A stretch of 64,000 nt of DNA from Streptomyces lanatus (GCF_014655715.1 NZ_BNBM01000002.1:434001-498000), one strand, 5' to 3'; shown: positions 6,465 through 15,879, numbered from the stretch's first letter. Notes: a model not told the origin generated them from the sequence alone. Program-made: numbers and translations.

Positions 6465-8150
6465 CTACGAGGAGGACGGTTCGTAGTCCTGGCCCAGGAG
6501 CACCGAGACATCGGCGTTCCCGGCCACGTCGCCCTTGCTGACCGCGTCGGCGGACAGGCCCAGGGTCTTGGCGACCTCGGTGGCGTTGTCCTTGTCGGCC
6601 GCGTCGGCGTAGACGACCTCGGAGGTGGCCTCGGTGGCCGTGTTGCCGCCCTCCAGGAAGGTGAAGCCGCCGTTCAGCAGGACCACGCGGGCCTTGCCGG
6701 TGTTGTCCTTCACGCCGCTGGCGTTGCGGACGGACACCCGGATCGCGGCGTCCTTGTCGGGGCTCTTGGCGGTGCCGCCGAGGACGTCCTTGACGACGCT
6801 CGCGCTGGCCTGCGCATTAAGTGTGCCGTCGCCCTGTACGGGCATCATCGCCGTCTTGTAGTCGCCGCCCTTGGCGAGGTCGGCGAGCCTGGCGAGGAAG
6901 GCGCCGAGGTCCTTGTCGGTCAGCGGCGGCTCGATGATCATGCCCAGGGTCTGCACGGTGGTGGTCGCGCCCTGGGTGTCCGAGGTCAGCTTGCGCAGCA
7001 CGGCCTGCATGACCTGCCCGAACCGCTCCAGCTGGGCGTTCTGGGCCTCGCCGGAGCCCTGGTAGGTGGCGTAGGCGACGGCCGTCTTGCCGCTGAGGGT
7101 CTGTGCCTTGCCCTTGCGGACCAGGGGTGCGGCGCCCTTGGACTTGGCGCCCGGGTCGGGCACGTCGGCGTTGGTGTCGACCTCGATGTTGCCGATCAGG
7201 TCGACGAGGTTCTGCAGATACGGGGTGTCGAGCCGCCAGGTGCCCTGGATCTCGGTGCCGAGGGCGGTGTCGATGGCGTCGCGGGTGCCTGAGGAGCCGT
7301 CGTCGTCGACCGACTTGGCGAGCGTGGTCGTGCTGCCGTCGTCGCCGGCCAGCGCGAGGGAGTTGGGCAGCAGGACGGTGGTGCCCTGCTTGGTGGTGGT
7401 GTTGTCGACGAGCAGCGCCGTGGAGGTGCCGCCCTTCCCGGTGTTGTGCAGGTGGACGACGATCACGTCGCGCTTCTGGGCGCCCACGGGTGTCGCGGTG
7501 TCGGTCTTGTCGTCCGAGGAGCTGAGTCCGGGCAGCTTCCCGGCGTACCAGAGGTAGCCGACGCCGCCGGCCGCGACCATCGCCAGGACGACCACGAGGG
7601 CGATCACACGCGCGCGTGCCCGTCGCTTGGCCTCCTCGCGGCGCTCGGTGCGGTTCTCGGTGAACTTCAGCCAGTCGATGACGTCCTCGGAGTCCTGGTC
7701 GGGCTCCTCGACGAAGGCGAACTGCTCGGTGCGGTAGTCCCGGTCGCCGCGCCCCTGGGCGCCCTGGTCCTCGACCGGTCCGGCCTGGTGCGGGATGTAC
7801 GCGGTCTGCTCGGCGGCACGCGGCTGCTGCCCGCTGGTGGCGGTACGGCCGTAGGGGTCGTACGACTGGGTCTGCTGCTGGTGCGTGCCGGTGCCGTACG
7901 GGTCGTAGCCCGACGGCTGGCGGGGCTGCTGGCCGGTGTCGCCGCCGCCGTAAGGGTCGTACGACTGGGTCTGCTGCTGCCCGGTGCCGGTCGCGTACGG
8001 GTCGTAGCCGTAGCCCTGCTGTCCGTAAGGGTCGTACTGCTGCTGGGGCGGCACCTGTCGGTACACCGGCCGCCCGTACTCGTCGTACCCGACCAGTTCG
8101 TACTGGTCGGCCCCGTGCCCTGCGTCCCCCGCGTCGTATCGGTCGTTCAC
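6465..8150 (-). CDS. LytR-CpsA-Psr-like envelope protein with LytR_C domain, degenerate active site
   Basis: This 561-residue protein has three parts. Residues 1-150 are Tyr/Gln/Pro-rich with repeated YDPYG units and probably disordered in the cytoplasm. A single transmembrane helix (VIALVVVLAMVAAGGVGYLWY) lies near residue 200. The external part has an LCP-like domain (about 240-420) and a C-terminal LytR_C domain (about 460-561, AIRVSVRNASGV). LCP enzymes join teichoic acids or other glycans to peptidoglycan. Here the region expected to hold the conserved Arg/Asp residues reads HNTGKGGTSTALLV and LLPNSLAL, lacking the usual RSD and PRD signatures. It may be a non-catalytic relative. GTG at 8150 follows GAGAGGGG. 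Confidence 0.75.
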   Translation of the reverse strand: MNDRYDAGDAGHGADQYELVGYDEYGRPVYRQVPPQQQYDPYGQQGYGYDPYATGTGQQQTQSYDPYGGGDTGQQPRQPSGYDPYGTGTHQQQTQSYDPYGRTATSGQQPRAAEQTAYIPHQAGPVEDQGAQGRGDRDYRTEQFAFVEEPDQDSEDVIDWLKFTENRTERREEAKRRARARVIALVVVLAMVAAGGVGYLWYAGKLPGLSSSDDKTDTATPVGAQKRDVIVVHLHNTGKGGTSTALLVDNTTTKQGTTVLLPNSLALAGDDGSTTTLAKSVDDDGSSGTRDAIDTALGTEIQGTWRLDTPYLQNLVDLIGNIEVDTNADVPDPGAKSKGAAPLVRKGKAQTLSGKTAVAYATYQGSGEAQNAQLERFGQVMQAVLRKLTSDTQGATTTVQTLGMIIEPPLTDKDLGAFLARLADLAKGGDYKTAMMPVQGDGTLNAQASASVVKDVLGGTAKSPDKDAAIRVSVRNASGVKDNTGKARVVLLNGGFTFLEGGNTATEATSEVVYADAADKDNATEVAKTLGLSADAVSKGDVAGNADVSVLLGQDYEPSSS

Positions 8151-8176
8151 CGGTAGCCCCTCTCGGCTCACTCGCC

Positions 8177-8800
8177 TCACTCGCCGCGGTACAGCTCACG
8201 TTTGTCGATGTAGCGCACGACTCCGTCGGGCACCAGATACCAGATGGGATCTCCCTTCGCGACTCTCGCGCGGCAATCGGTGGACGAGATGGCCAGCGCG
8301 GGAACCTCGACCAACGACACACCGCCCTCGGGGAGTCCGTCGTCGTCGAGGTGGTGTCCGGGCCGGGTGACGCCGATGAAGTGCGCCAGGGAGAACAGCT
8401 CCTCGGAGTCCCGCCAGGTCAGGATCTGGCCGAGGGCGTCGGCGCCGGTGATGAAGAACAGGTCCGTGTCGGGGTTGAGCGCGCGCAGATCGCGCAGGGT
8501 GTCCACGGTGTACGTGGGGCCGCCGCGGTCGATGTCGATGCGGCTGACGGAGAACTGCGGGTTCTCCGCGGTCGCGATGACCGTCATCAGATAGCGGTCC
8601 TCGGCCGGGGAGACATTCCGGTGGCTCTTCTGCCACGGCTGGCCGGTCGGCACGAAGACGACCTCGTCCAGATGGAACTGCGCGGCGACCTCACTGGCCG
8701 CGACGAGGTGGCCGTGGTGGATCGGGTCGAACGTTCCGCCCATGACGCCGAGGCGGCGCTTGCCGGGGTTCGTCGGGCCGTTTCCGGGGCCGGTAGGCAT
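8177..8800 (-). CDS. nadD: Nicotinate-nucleotide adenylyltransferase NadD
   Basis: This 207-residue enzyme joins ATP and nicotinate mononucleotide to give deamido-NAD in NAD synthesis. The nucleotidyltransferase signature [11 protein letters not shown] lies near residue 20, and the C-terminal ISSTDCR motif matches the ISSTxxR signature. The internal [13 protein letters not shown] and the FFITGADAL segment also fit the family. The ATG at 8800 is preferred because GGAG stands eight bases upstream; an in-frame ATG at 8815 would add five residues. It is followed 26 bases later by the LCP-like gene and further on by rsfS, the common nadD-rsfS arrangement. Confidence 0.95.
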   Translation of the reverse strand: MPTGPGNGPTNPGKRRLGVMGGTFDPIHHGHLVAASEVAAQFHLDEVVFVPTGQPWQKSHRNVSPAEDRYLMTVIATAENPQFSVSRIDIDRGGPTYTVDTLRDLRALNPDTDLFFITGADALGQILTWRDSEELFSLAHFIGVTRPGHHLDDDGLPEGGVSLVEVPALAISSTDCRARVAKGDPIWYLVPDGVVRYIDKRELYRGE

Positions 8801-8891
8801 GTCCTGCTCTCCCATGCGTGCAGACCCTACCGGCCCCGCCTGAGAGCTCCGCCGACAGTTGTCCGGGCGGAGACAGGGGGCTGGCCGGGAC

Positions 8892-9056
8892 TCAGCGGTC
8901 GCGGTTGAAGCGGGTGGTGATCCACAGCAGCAGCATGAGGATGACGAACGCGCCGCCGCCGGTGACCAGCGGGCTGATGCTGTCGTGGTTGCCGCCGTGC
9001 TCCTCGCCCTCGGCGGCGAGGGTGACCAACTGGGCAGCTGCGCTGTGGAAGCTCAT
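8892..9056 (-). CDS. Small single-pass membrane protein (54 residues)
   Basis: This short frame, [20 protein letters not shown] onward, ends in TTRFNRDR. Residues 31-48 (roughly [17 protein letters not shown]) form one hydrophobic helix preceded by an acidic, His-containing segment and followed by basic residues, which predicts the C-terminus inside. The ribosome site is weak (AGGTCA upstream). It is followed by nadD about 90 bases on and preceded by a second mini-protein of the same build at 9187-9348. I do not recognise a family. Confidence 0.6.
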   Translation of the reverse strand: MSFHSAAAQLVTLAAEGEEHGGNHDSISPLVTGGGAFVILMLLLWITTRFNRDR

Positions 9057-9186
9057 CTTCGGCGTGACCTATCGGTGTGGGCGGGATAAAGATGTCGGCT
9101 CATCGTAAGCGGGCGCCATGACGAGGATCACGCCGACTCCCCCGCCCGGGCGCCTTCGACGACCGGCGGGCAACCTTCCCGGCGGT

Positions 9187-9348
9187 TCAGTCGTCCTTCT
9201 GCCTGTAGCCGCGCAACAGGAACCACGCGGTCAGCACACAGCCCACGACCATCACGATCAGTACGACCCGGAGCAGATTTCCCGCCCCCTGCTGCTCGGC
9301 TGCGGTCGCGGCCTCGGTGAGCCAGGCGGCCGCGGGGTTGTGCTCCAT
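9187..9348 (-). CDS. Small single-pass membrane protein (53 residues)
   Basis: This frame starts MEHNPAAAWLTEAATAAEQQ and ends LLRGYRQKDD. A hydrophobic helix at about residues 24-46 (NLLRVVLIVMVVGCVLTAWF) is flanked by an acidic N-terminus and a basic C-terminus. The start is supported by GGAG nine bases upstream. It lies divergently from the M48 peptidase gene at 9486 and upstream of another mini-protein of similar design (8892-9056), so the two may work together. Function unknown. Confidence 0.65.
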   Translation of the reverse strand: MEHNPAAAWLTEAATAAEQQGAGNLLRVVLIVMVVGCVLTAWFLLRGYRQKDD

Positions 9349-9485
9349 GACGCGGAACTCCTTCGCTGTAGTGCCCGTCCAAGGTAACTCCGCCTAGGCT
9401 GGGCTCTGCTTCGGGGGCGCAAAGGGCGGAACAAGGCTCCGCAAAGGGCCGAGAGAGACCCATCGAGACGCACATGGGGGAAGAC

Positions 9486-10649
9486 ATGTCCGACGGCCAC
9501 GAGCACAACGGGCACGAGAACGTGCCGAGCAGGCAGCGCAGGCGTTTCCCGGGGATCTCCTCGCGTGCGTACGAACACCCGGCGGACCGTTCGGCCCTGG
9601 TGGCCCTGCGCAAGCTCAGCGGCTTCGACACGGTCTTCAAGGCGCTCAGCGGGCTGCTGCCCGAGCGCAGTCTGCGGCTGCTGTTCCTGTCGGACTCGGT
9701 CCGCGTCTCGGACCAGCAGTTCACCCACCTCAACGACATGCTGCGGGACGCCTGCTACATCCTGGACCTGGAGAAGGTCCCGCCGATGTACGTCAACCAG
9801 GACCCGGTGCCGAACGCCATGTGCATCGGCCTGGACGAGCCGATCATCGTCGTCACCACGGGCCTGGTCGAGCTGCTCGACGAGGAGGAGATGCGGGCGG
9901 TCGTCGGCCATGAGGTGGGCCATGCCCTCTCCGGCCACGCGGTGTACCGCACGATCCTGCTCTTCCTCACCAGCCTCGCCGTCCGGGTCGCCTGGATCCC
10001 GCTCGGCAATCTCGCGATCATGGCGATCGTCACGGCGCTGCGGGAGTGGTTCCGCAAGTCGGAGCTCTCCGCCGACCGGGCAGGTCTGCTGGTCGGCCAG
10101 GATCTCCAGGCCTCGATGCGCGGCCTGATGAAGCTCGCGGGCGGCCACCATCTGCACGAGATGAACGTGGACGCGTTCCTGAAGCAGGCCGAGGAGTACG
10201 AGGCGGGCGGCGACCTGCGCGACTCGGTCCTGAAGATCCTGAACGTCCTGCCCCGCTCCCACCCCTTCACCACGGTCCGCGCGGCCGAGCTGAAGAAGTG
10301 GGCGGAGTCCCGCGACTACCAGCGGATCATGGACGGTCACTACCCGCGCCGCACGGAGGACAAGGACACCTCGGTCACCGACTCCTTCCGTGAGTCGGCG
10401 TCCCACTACGCCACGCACGTGAAGTCCTCCAAGGACCCGCTGATGAAGCTGGTCACGGACATCGCTGGCGGCGCCGGCGACCTGGGCGGCCGGGTCCGCC
10501 GGGGCTTCGGCGGCTTCACGAGCGCGCCGCCGAAGGACGCGCCGAGGCGGGACGAGACGGACGGCACGGACCGTACGGACGGCACGGACCGTACGGACGG
10601 CACGGACCGTACGGACGGCAGGGACGACGCCGACGGGACCGAGAGCTGA
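9486..10649 (+). CDS. M48-family zinc metallopeptidase
   Basis: This 387-residue protein has the gluzincin motif HEVGH at about residue 143, preceded by a well-conserved EEEMRAVVG segment, and the downstream glutamate ligand in SELSADRAG. Hydrophobic stretches around residues 155-190 (TILLFLTSLAVRVAWIPLG and LAIMAIVTAL) place it in or against the membrane like HtpX relatives, which degrade damaged membrane proteins. The last 70 residues are low-complexity and end in a near-perfect DGTDRT repeat. The ATG at 9486 follows GGGGGAAG; an in-frame ATG lies 12 bases upstream. It is divergent from the two mini membrane proteins. Confidence 0.85.
   Translation: MSDGHEHNGHENVPSRQRRRFPGISSRAYEHPADRSALVALRKLSGFDTVFKALSGLLPERSLRLLFLSDSVRVSDQQFTHLNDMLRDACYILDLEKVPPMYVNQDPVPNAMCIGLDEPIIVVTTGLVELLDEEEMRAVVGHEVGHALSGHAVYRTILLFLTSLAVRVAWIPLGNLAIMAIVTALREWFRKSELSADRAGLLVGQDLQASMRGLMKLAGGHHLHEMNVDAFLKQAEEYEAGGDLRDSVLKILNVLPRSHPFTTVRAAELKKWAESRDYQRIMDGHYPRRTEDKDTSVTDSFRESASHYATHVKSSKDPLMKLVTDIAGGAGDLGGRVRRGFGGFTSAPPKDAPRRDETDGTDRTDGTDRTDGTDRTDGRDDADGTES
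10559..10619 (+). repeat. 18-bp tandem repeat in the M48 peptidase tail
   Basis: The unit GGACGGCACGGACCGTAC occurs three times without interruption, then a partial fourth. It encodes the hexapeptide repeat DGTDRT at the C-terminus. Being a multiple of three, copy-number changes keep the frame and only alter tail length. Confidence 0.85.
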
Positions 10650-10665
10650 CGACCGGGCCGACGGC

Positions 10666-11742
10666 TCACACCTTCGGCTGGGACCCCGGCGCCAGCGACC
10701 CGCACAGCGCCGTGGCCCCACCCGTCGCATAGGGGTCGGTCCCCGCGGGGCCGCCCTCCTTCGCCGTCTGGCCCGCCAGCAGCGGATGCAGCCGGTTCGT
10801 GGAGTCGTCGGCGCAGGACAGCGGCCCGGCCTGGACGTAGGAGACGACCAGCTGGGCCTGGTGCAGGCGCAGGTCCTCGCGGTCGAAGCGGAAGTGCAGC
10901 TCACGCCGGACGGTGAAGAGCGAGGCCTCGCTCGCCTTCGCCCCGGCCTGCGCCGGCCGCAGCGCGTACACGAACGTATGGTCCGCCGTGACCTCGAGGG
11001 CGGAGGCGTCGGTCTCGGCGGCCTGGAGCGTGCCCTGCACCCGGATCTTGCGGTCGGCCAGCTCCGCCTGCGCGGCGTCGAAGCGAACCAGCCACCCGGT
11101 CGGCGCATGCCGTCCGTCCGCGGCCGGATGCCCGAAGCTCTGGTCGAACTGGTCGAGTTGGTCGGGGTCGAGCAGCACCCGCACCGGACGGACCTGGTCA
11201 CCGGTGAGCACCTCGGGGTACAGCGAGGACCGCACGATGTAGTCCTTGGCGATGATGAGCGCGCTGGTGACCTGGCTGTCCGAGAAGTGCGCGGTACTGC
11301 GCGCGGCCGGCAGCGGTATGCCCTCGGCGCCGATCCGGTACTGCGCGGCGGGACTGTGCGCGTACAGGTAGTCGGTGTCGGCGATCCCGGGCACCTCGCC
11401 CTCCGGGGCGAGCGGGATGACGGTCATCCGCAGCGGCTCGGCGGGCGGCCCCGAACCGGCCTGGGTCTGGTAGGGGTGCCGTACACCCATGTAGATCGCC
11501 GTGCCGAAGGCGACGGCGATCAGCAGCACGAGGATCAGCGCCTGCCGGGACAGGCCGCGGCGCAGGGGGGCACGGCGGCGTACGGCGGGCGTGTGGTCGG
11601 TCATCCGCTCCTGGGCGGAGAACTCCTGAAGCTGGGCAGCACGGACGAACGACTCGTCGAAGACGACGGATCGGTACTCGTCCTCGCCACCTCCGGGGCC
11701 GCCCTCGGGTGTCCCCTCAGGTGGGTCTCCAGGCCCTCCCAT
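10666..11742 (-). CDS. Single-pass membrane protein with a VVFDExFV motif
   Basis: This 358-residue protein of unknown function has an acidic N-terminus with the segment YRSVVFDESFVRAAQLQE near residues 23-40, then a transmembrane helix (ALILVLLIAVAFGTAIYMG) near residue 70. The large C-terminal part is predicted to be outside the cell, with cysteines near the end (LSCADD and TALCGS) that could form a disulfide. The N-terminal motif is shared with the neighbouring gene at 11864-12439. The two genes are adjacent in the same orientation, 121 bases apart, and are probably co-transcribed. I recall such proteins as conserved in Streptomyces but know no function. The start codon is the first ATG and is not strongly supported. 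Confidence 0.65.
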   Translation of the reverse strand: MGGPGDPPEGTPEGGPGGGEDEYRSVVFDESFVRAAQLQEFSAQERMTDHTPAVRRRAPLRRGLSRQALILVLLIAVAFGTAIYMGVRHPYQTQAGSGPPAEPLRMTVIPLAPEGEVPGIADTDYLYAHSPAAQYRIGAEGIPLPAARSTAHFSDSQVTSALIIAKDYIVRSSLYPEVLTGDQVRPVRVLLDPDQLDQFDQSFGHPAADGRHAPTGWLVRFDAAQAELADRKIRVQGTLQAAETDASALEVTADHTFVYALRPAQAGAKASEASLFTVRRELHFRFDREDLRLHQAQLVVSYVQAGPLSCADDSTNRLHPLLAGQTAKEGGPAGTDPYATGGATALCGSLAPGSQPKV

Positions 11743-11863
11743 ATCTTCAGGGTAGGTCGCGGGGAGCCCGGGTAAACGCCCTGTTGCACGACAACTTCTG
11801 ACAGGTTCTCACCAGAATCGTGCGGCGGCTCTCCGTAACGCTCAGGCCCTCGATCGACTCCGG

Positions 11864-12439
11864 TCAGGGGGTCCGCGGGGTGGCCGGAACGGCCGGCGGC
11901 GAGTACTCCGCGGAAGCGGACGGCGACGGTCCGCTGCCCTGCTCCAGGCCGGTGGACGCCGGTGGCACCACCTGGTCCCGGTTGTCCGAGGAGGCGCCGC
12001 GATAGACCGCCGCGAAGGCAAGCGCGACCATGCCGATGCCCATCACCAGGGCGAGCATCCAGGCCACGGGACGATGCCAGCGGACCTGCTTGCCGTACGT
12101 CCCCGGGGAGCCGTAGGGGCCTTCGAGGATGTCCGTGTCGTCCAGATCGTCCAGCTCGGGATCATGGCCGAAAGCGGGGCGGCCGTCGGGGCCGTACCCG
12201 TCGTCGTACCGCTCGCCGCGGCCGTGGGCCCGGCGGGCCTCCGCCTCGGAGGCCTCGGCTCTGGCCTGGGCGGCGGCAAGGAGGCGCTCGACGGCGGTCG
12301 GCTCATGCACCGCGGCCGCCTGTACGAAGGCCTCGTCGAAGACCACGGAGGCGAACTCTTCGTCCGACACCCCGCGGTCGTGGTCGTCGTCGGGCTCCCA
12401 GCCGTCAGGGAACGGCGTGCCCCCCACGTCCTCCGGCAC
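11864..12439 (-). CDS. Single-pass membrane protein sharing the VVFDExFV motif
   Basis: This 191-residue protein has an acidic N-terminus, the segment FASVVFDEAFVQAAAVHEP at about residues 29-47, an Ala/Glu/Arg-rich helix (VERLLAAAQARAEASEAEARR), one transmembrane helix (AWMLALVMGIGMVALAFAAVY) near residue 140 and a short Pro/Ser-rich external tail. The motif matches that of the next gene (10666-11742) almost residue for residue, suggesting both use it to bind one cytoplasmic partner. The start is GTG at 12439 with only a weak ribosome site. Function unknown. Confidence 0.65.
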   Translation of the reverse strand: MPEDVGGTPFPDGWEPDDDHDRGVSDEEFASVVFDEAFVQAAAVHEPTAVERLLAAAQARAEASEAEARRAHGRGERYDDGYGPDGRPAFGHDPELDDLDDTDILEGPYGSPGTYGKQVRWHRPVAWMLALVMGIGMVALAFAAVYRGASSDNRDQVVPPASTGLEQGSGPSPSASAEYSPPAVPATPRTP

Positions 12440-12587
12440 GGGATCCAGAGTAGTCCTGGGGGGTCAATTTGGGCAGACGGTATGGAAATTCATCCGCCTT
12501 GTGAGACACCCCTCGTGCGTCACGGAGGCAGCCGGGGGCGCGTGTCGGACGCATATGCCCTGGCCGCGCGCCCCTACGCCGTCCGGC

Positions 12588-13874
12588 TCAGCGGCGTACG
12601 TGCCCGTCGCCGGTGACGATGTACTTGGTGCTGGTCAGCTCGGGCAGCCCCATCGGGCCGCGGGCGTGCAGCTTCTGGGTGGAGATGCCGATCTCCGCGC
12701 CGAAGCCGAACTGGCCGCCGTCGGTGAAGCGGGTGGAGGCGTTCACCGCGACCGTCGTGGAATCGACCAGTCGGGTGAACCGGCGGGCCGCCTGCTGCGA
12801 AGTGGTGACGATCGCCTCGGTGTGACCGGACGTCCACAGCCGGATGTGCTCGACGGCCTTGTCGAGGGAGTCCACGACCGCCGCCGCGATGTCGTACGAC
12901 AGGTACTCCGTCTCCCAGTCGTCGGTCGTGGCCTCGACGACGGTCGCCTTGGAGTCCTTGGCGAACGCCATGACCCTCTCGTCGGCGTGCACGGTCACGC
13001 CCGCCTCCGCGAGGGCGTCCAGGGCCCGCGGCAGGAAGTCGGCTGCGATGTCCTGGTGGACCAGGAGGGTCTCGGCGGCATTGCAGACGCTGACCCGCTG
13101 GGCCTTGGAGTTGATCAGGATCTCGATGGCCATGTCGAGGTCGGCGCGGGCATCGACGTAGACATGGCAGTTGCCGGTGCCGGTCTCGATGACGGGGACG
13201 ATCGACTCCGAGACGACGGTCTGGATCAGCGAGGCACCGCCGCGCGGGATCAGCACGTCGACCAGGCCGCGGGCCCGCATCAGCTCGCGCACGCTCTCCC
13301 GGCTCTCCCCGGGCACCAGCTGCACGGCGTCGGCGGGCAGCCCGGCCCCGCCCACGGCGTCCCGGATCACCCGCACGAGGGCGCTGTTCGACTCGTACGC
13401 CGAGGCCGAGCCGCGCAGCAGCACGGCGTTGCCGGACTTCAGGCACAGCGCCGCCGCGTCCACCGTCACATTCGGGCGGGCCTCGTAGATGATCCCCACG
13501 ACACCCAGCGGGACCCGCACCTGGCGCAGGTCGATGCCGTTGGGGAGCGTGGACCCGCGCACGACCTCGCCGACCGGGTCGGGCAGCGCGACGACGTCCC
13601 GTACATCGGAGGCGATGGCGCGTACCCGCTCCGGCGTCAGCGTCAGCCGGTCGATGACGGACTCGCTGGTGCCGGCCTCGCGGGCCTTGGCGATGTCCTT
13701 GGCGTTGGCCTCGACGATCTCACTCGTACGGACCTCCAGGGCGTCCGCGATGGCGAGCAGCGCGTCGTCCTTGTCGGCCCGCGGGAGCGGGGCGAGGTCG
13801 GCGGCGGCGGCCTTGGCGCGGTAGGCGGCCCGGTTGACCGGGGACATGGAGTCGTACGGCGAAAGCGTGGTCAT
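12588..13874 (-). CDS. proA: Gamma-glutamyl phosphate reductase ProA
   Basis: This 428-residue NADPH-dependent enzyme reduces gamma-glutamyl phosphate to glutamate semialdehyde, the second step of proline synthesis. Family landmarks include [25 protein letters not shown] (given in part), the LIPRGGASL segment, and the catalytic cysteine in [15 protein letters not shown]. The C-terminal [21 protein letters not shown] is also typical. The ATG at 13872-13874 gives [14 protein letters not shown]; a second Met nine codons in is possible. proB, encoding the preceding enzyme, lies upstream with one unknown gene between. That spacing suggests shared transcription or at least shared control. Confidence 0.95.
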   Translation of the reverse strand: MTTLSPYDSMSPVNRAAYRAKAAAADLAPLPRADKDDALLAIADALEVRTSEIVEANAKDIAKAREAGTSESVIDRLTLTPERVRAIASDVRDVVALPDPVGEVVRGSTLPNGIDLRQVRVPLGVVGIIYEARPNVTVDAAALCLKSGNAVLLRGSASAYESNSALVRVIRDAVGGAGLPADAVQLVPGESRESVRELMRARGLVDVLIPRGGASLIQTVVSESIVPVIETGTGNCHVYVDARADLDMAIEILINSKAQRVSVCNAAETLLVHQDIAADFLPRALDALAEAGVTVHADERVMAFAKDSKATVVEATTDDWETEYLSYDIAAAVVDSLDKAVEHIRLWTSGHTEAIVTTSQQAARRFTRLVDSTTVAVNASTRFTDGGQFGFGAEIGISTQKLHARGPMGLPELTSTKYIVTGDGHVRR

Positions 13875-13948
13875 GAAAGAAGGGTAGTGCGCCCGCGAGG
13901 CCGGTCCATCGTTCGTTTCAAACCCCGAGACGAGCCCTCCACGACCGG

Positions 13949-14392
13949 TCAAAAGGGGTGGACACCGACCGGCGTCGCCGGTGGCGGTCCGTATCCCTCC
14001 GCGATGCGCTGGTGGTAGGTCTCGCGGTCGATGACCTCCAGGCCGACGATCTCCCAGGGCGGCAGTCCCGCGCTCTGGCGGTGCTCGCCCCACAGACGCA
14101 GGGCGACCGCGGCCGCGTCGTGCAGGTCGCGGGCCTCTTCCCAGTAGCGGATCTCGGCGTGGTCGTTGGCGTAGCGGCTGGTCAGCAGAAAGGGGTGGTC
14201 GTGGGCGAGCTGTTCGAGGGCGCGCCGCACCTCCTTCAGCGGGGCCTCCCGGCCGGAGACACTGAGGGTGACGTGCCACAGACGGGGCAGGTCCTCGGGC
14301 TGCTCGTACCGGTCTCCGGCCGCGACGCTCGTCAAGGCGCGCTCCTCACCGGCCGCACGGGACGCCGCCGCCCCAGGGCGCACTCGTCTCAC
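13949..14392 (-). CDS. Conserved hypothetical protein between proB and proA
   Basis: This 147-residue soluble protein is read from a GTG at 14392, which is preceded by GGAG at a spacing of six. The core is [63 protein letters not shown] in outline, giving alternating strand/helix segments like a small alpha/beta sandwich, and it ends [15 protein letters not shown]. No catalytic motif is obvious. I recall proteins of this kind between proB and proA in Streptomyces, so the position is stable, but no function is known to me. Confidence 0.65.
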   Translation of the reverse strand: MRRVRPGAAASRAAGEERALTSVAAGDRYEQPEDLPRLWHVTLSVSGREAPLKEVRRALEQLAHDHPFLLTSRYANDHAEIRYWEEARDLHDAAAVALRLWGEHRQSAGLPPWEIVGLEVIDRETYHQRIAEGYGPPPATPVGVHPF

Positions 14393-14550
14393 GGCGGCCT
14401 CCTTCACGCAAGGGTCGAGCAGTGTGGAATCTGTCCCTGAGACAAAGTTGAGCAGGCCGCAAGGGCTCGCGGGGCGGTTTTGCGGAACGTCCACCTCAGG
14501 GCGACGTTTGAAGCGGGGCGTTCCCCCTGTTTTCGGCTGCCGCCGCCCTC

Positions 14551-15678
14551 TCAGGGCTCCAGGACCACCAGATCGTCCCGATGCACGACCTCCCGCTCGT
14601 ACTCCGCCCCCAGCTCCCGCGCCAGCTCCCGCGTCGACCGGCCGAGCAGCTGCGGGATCTCCTTCGCGTCGAAGTTGACGAGCCCGCGGGCGACCGCGTG
14701 CCCGGTGCTGTCGCGCAGTTCGACCGGGTCGCCCGCGCTGAACTCGCCCTCGACGGCCGCGATCCCGGCCGGGAGCAGGGACTTGCGGCGCTCCACGACC
14801 GCCTTCACCGCACCGTCGTCGAGGGTGAGCGAGCCCTGGGGCGTGGAGGCGTGCTGGAGCCACAGCAGCCGGTCGGCGGAGCGTTTGCCGGTGGCGTGGA
14901 ACCAGGTGCCGGTGTCGCCGCCGGACAGGGCCTCGGCGGCGTGGATCGCGCTGGTCAGCACGACCGGGATACCGGCGGCGGCCGCGATCCGGGCCGCCTC
15001 GACCTTGGTGACCATGCCGCCGGTGCCGACGCCCGCCTTGCCCGCGCTGCCGATCTCGACATGGGCCAGGTCCTGCGGCCCCCGCACCTCCGCTATCCGC
15101 GAGGTCCCCGGCCTGCTGGGGTCGCCGTCGTACACGCCGTCCACGTCGGACAGCAGGACCAGCAGATCCGCCCGTACGAGATGGGCGACCAGCGCGGCGA
15201 GGCGGTCGTTGTCGCCGAAGCGGATCTCGTCCGTGGCGACCGTGTCGTTCTCGTTGACGATCGGGAACGCGCCCATCGCGAGCAGCTTGTCGAGGGTGCG
15301 CGAGGCATTGCGGTGGTGGGCCCGGCGGCTCATGTCGTCGCTGGTCAGCAGGACCTGGCCGACGCGGACGCCGTGACGCGCGAAGGAGGCGGTGTAGCGG
15401 GCGACCAGGAGGCCCTGGCCGACGCTGGCGGCGGCCTGCTGGCGGGCCAGGTCCTTGGGGCGGCGGCGCAGTCCCAGCGGGGCGAGCCCGGCCGCGATGG
15501 CGCCGGAGGAGACCAGGACGATCTCCCGCTCCCCGCCGCTGCGGCCCTTGGAGAGGACGTCCACCAGCGCGTCGACGCGGTCGGCGTCCAGGCCGCCGGA
15601 CGCGGTGGTCAGTGACGAGGAGCCCACCTTGACGACGACTCTGCGAGCCTCGCGCACACCCTGCCTTGCCCCTGTCAC
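14551..15678 (-). CDS. proB: Glutamate 5-kinase ProB
   Basis: This 375-residue enzyme phosphorylates the gamma-carboxyl of glutamate, the first and feedback-controlled step of proline synthesis. The amino-acid-kinase fold is clear: VVVKVGSSSLTT near residue 15, LVSSGAIAAG, FPIVNENDTVATDEIRFGDND and LLSDVDGVYDGDP, then GTGGMVTKVEAA. The C-terminal 100 residues (GIAAVEGEFSAGDPVEL onward) form a PUA domain. The start is a GTG at 15678 preceded by GAGGGGAAAGAG. The unknown gene at 13949-14392 and proA follow on the same strand. Confidence 0.95.
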   Translation of the reverse strand: MTGARQGVREARRVVVKVGSSSLTTASGGLDADRVDALVDVLSKGRSGGEREIVLVSSGAIAAGLAPLGLRRRPKDLARQQAAASVGQGLLVARYTASFARHGVRVGQVLLTSDDMSRRAHHRNASRTLDKLLAMGAFPIVNENDTVATDEIRFGDNDRLAALVAHLVRADLLVLLSDVDGVYDGDPSRPGTSRIAEVRGPQDLAHVEIGSAGKAGVGTGGMVTKVEAARIAAAAGIPVVLTSAIHAAEALSGGDTGTWFHATGKRSADRLLWLQHASTPQGSLTLDDGAVKAVVERRKSLLPAGIAAVEGEFSAGDPVELRDSTGHAVARGLVNFDAKEIPQLLGRSTRELARELGAEYEREVVHRDDLVVLEP

Positions 15679-15879
15679 CTGTGCTCTTTCCCCTCGCGCA
15701 AATGCCGGTTGCCTCGGCTCGAAATCTACGCGAACCGGATGGCGCGGCGCGCACCGGTCCAGCCCCCGGACAGCCGTCGAGTGACCGTTCGGACGGTCAG
15801 GACACGTGCGTGTCGTCTGCAGGCCGCCGCGCGTTAACCCGGCGCACGACGTCCCGCGCCGACCTTGGAGTGACCGCAG

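Noticed and set aside
9128..11201. Long leftward frames across the M48 peptidase and the upstream mini-genes
   Set aside because: They overlap well-supported genes on the other strand or frame and have Arg/Pro-rich composition typical of GC-rich shadows.
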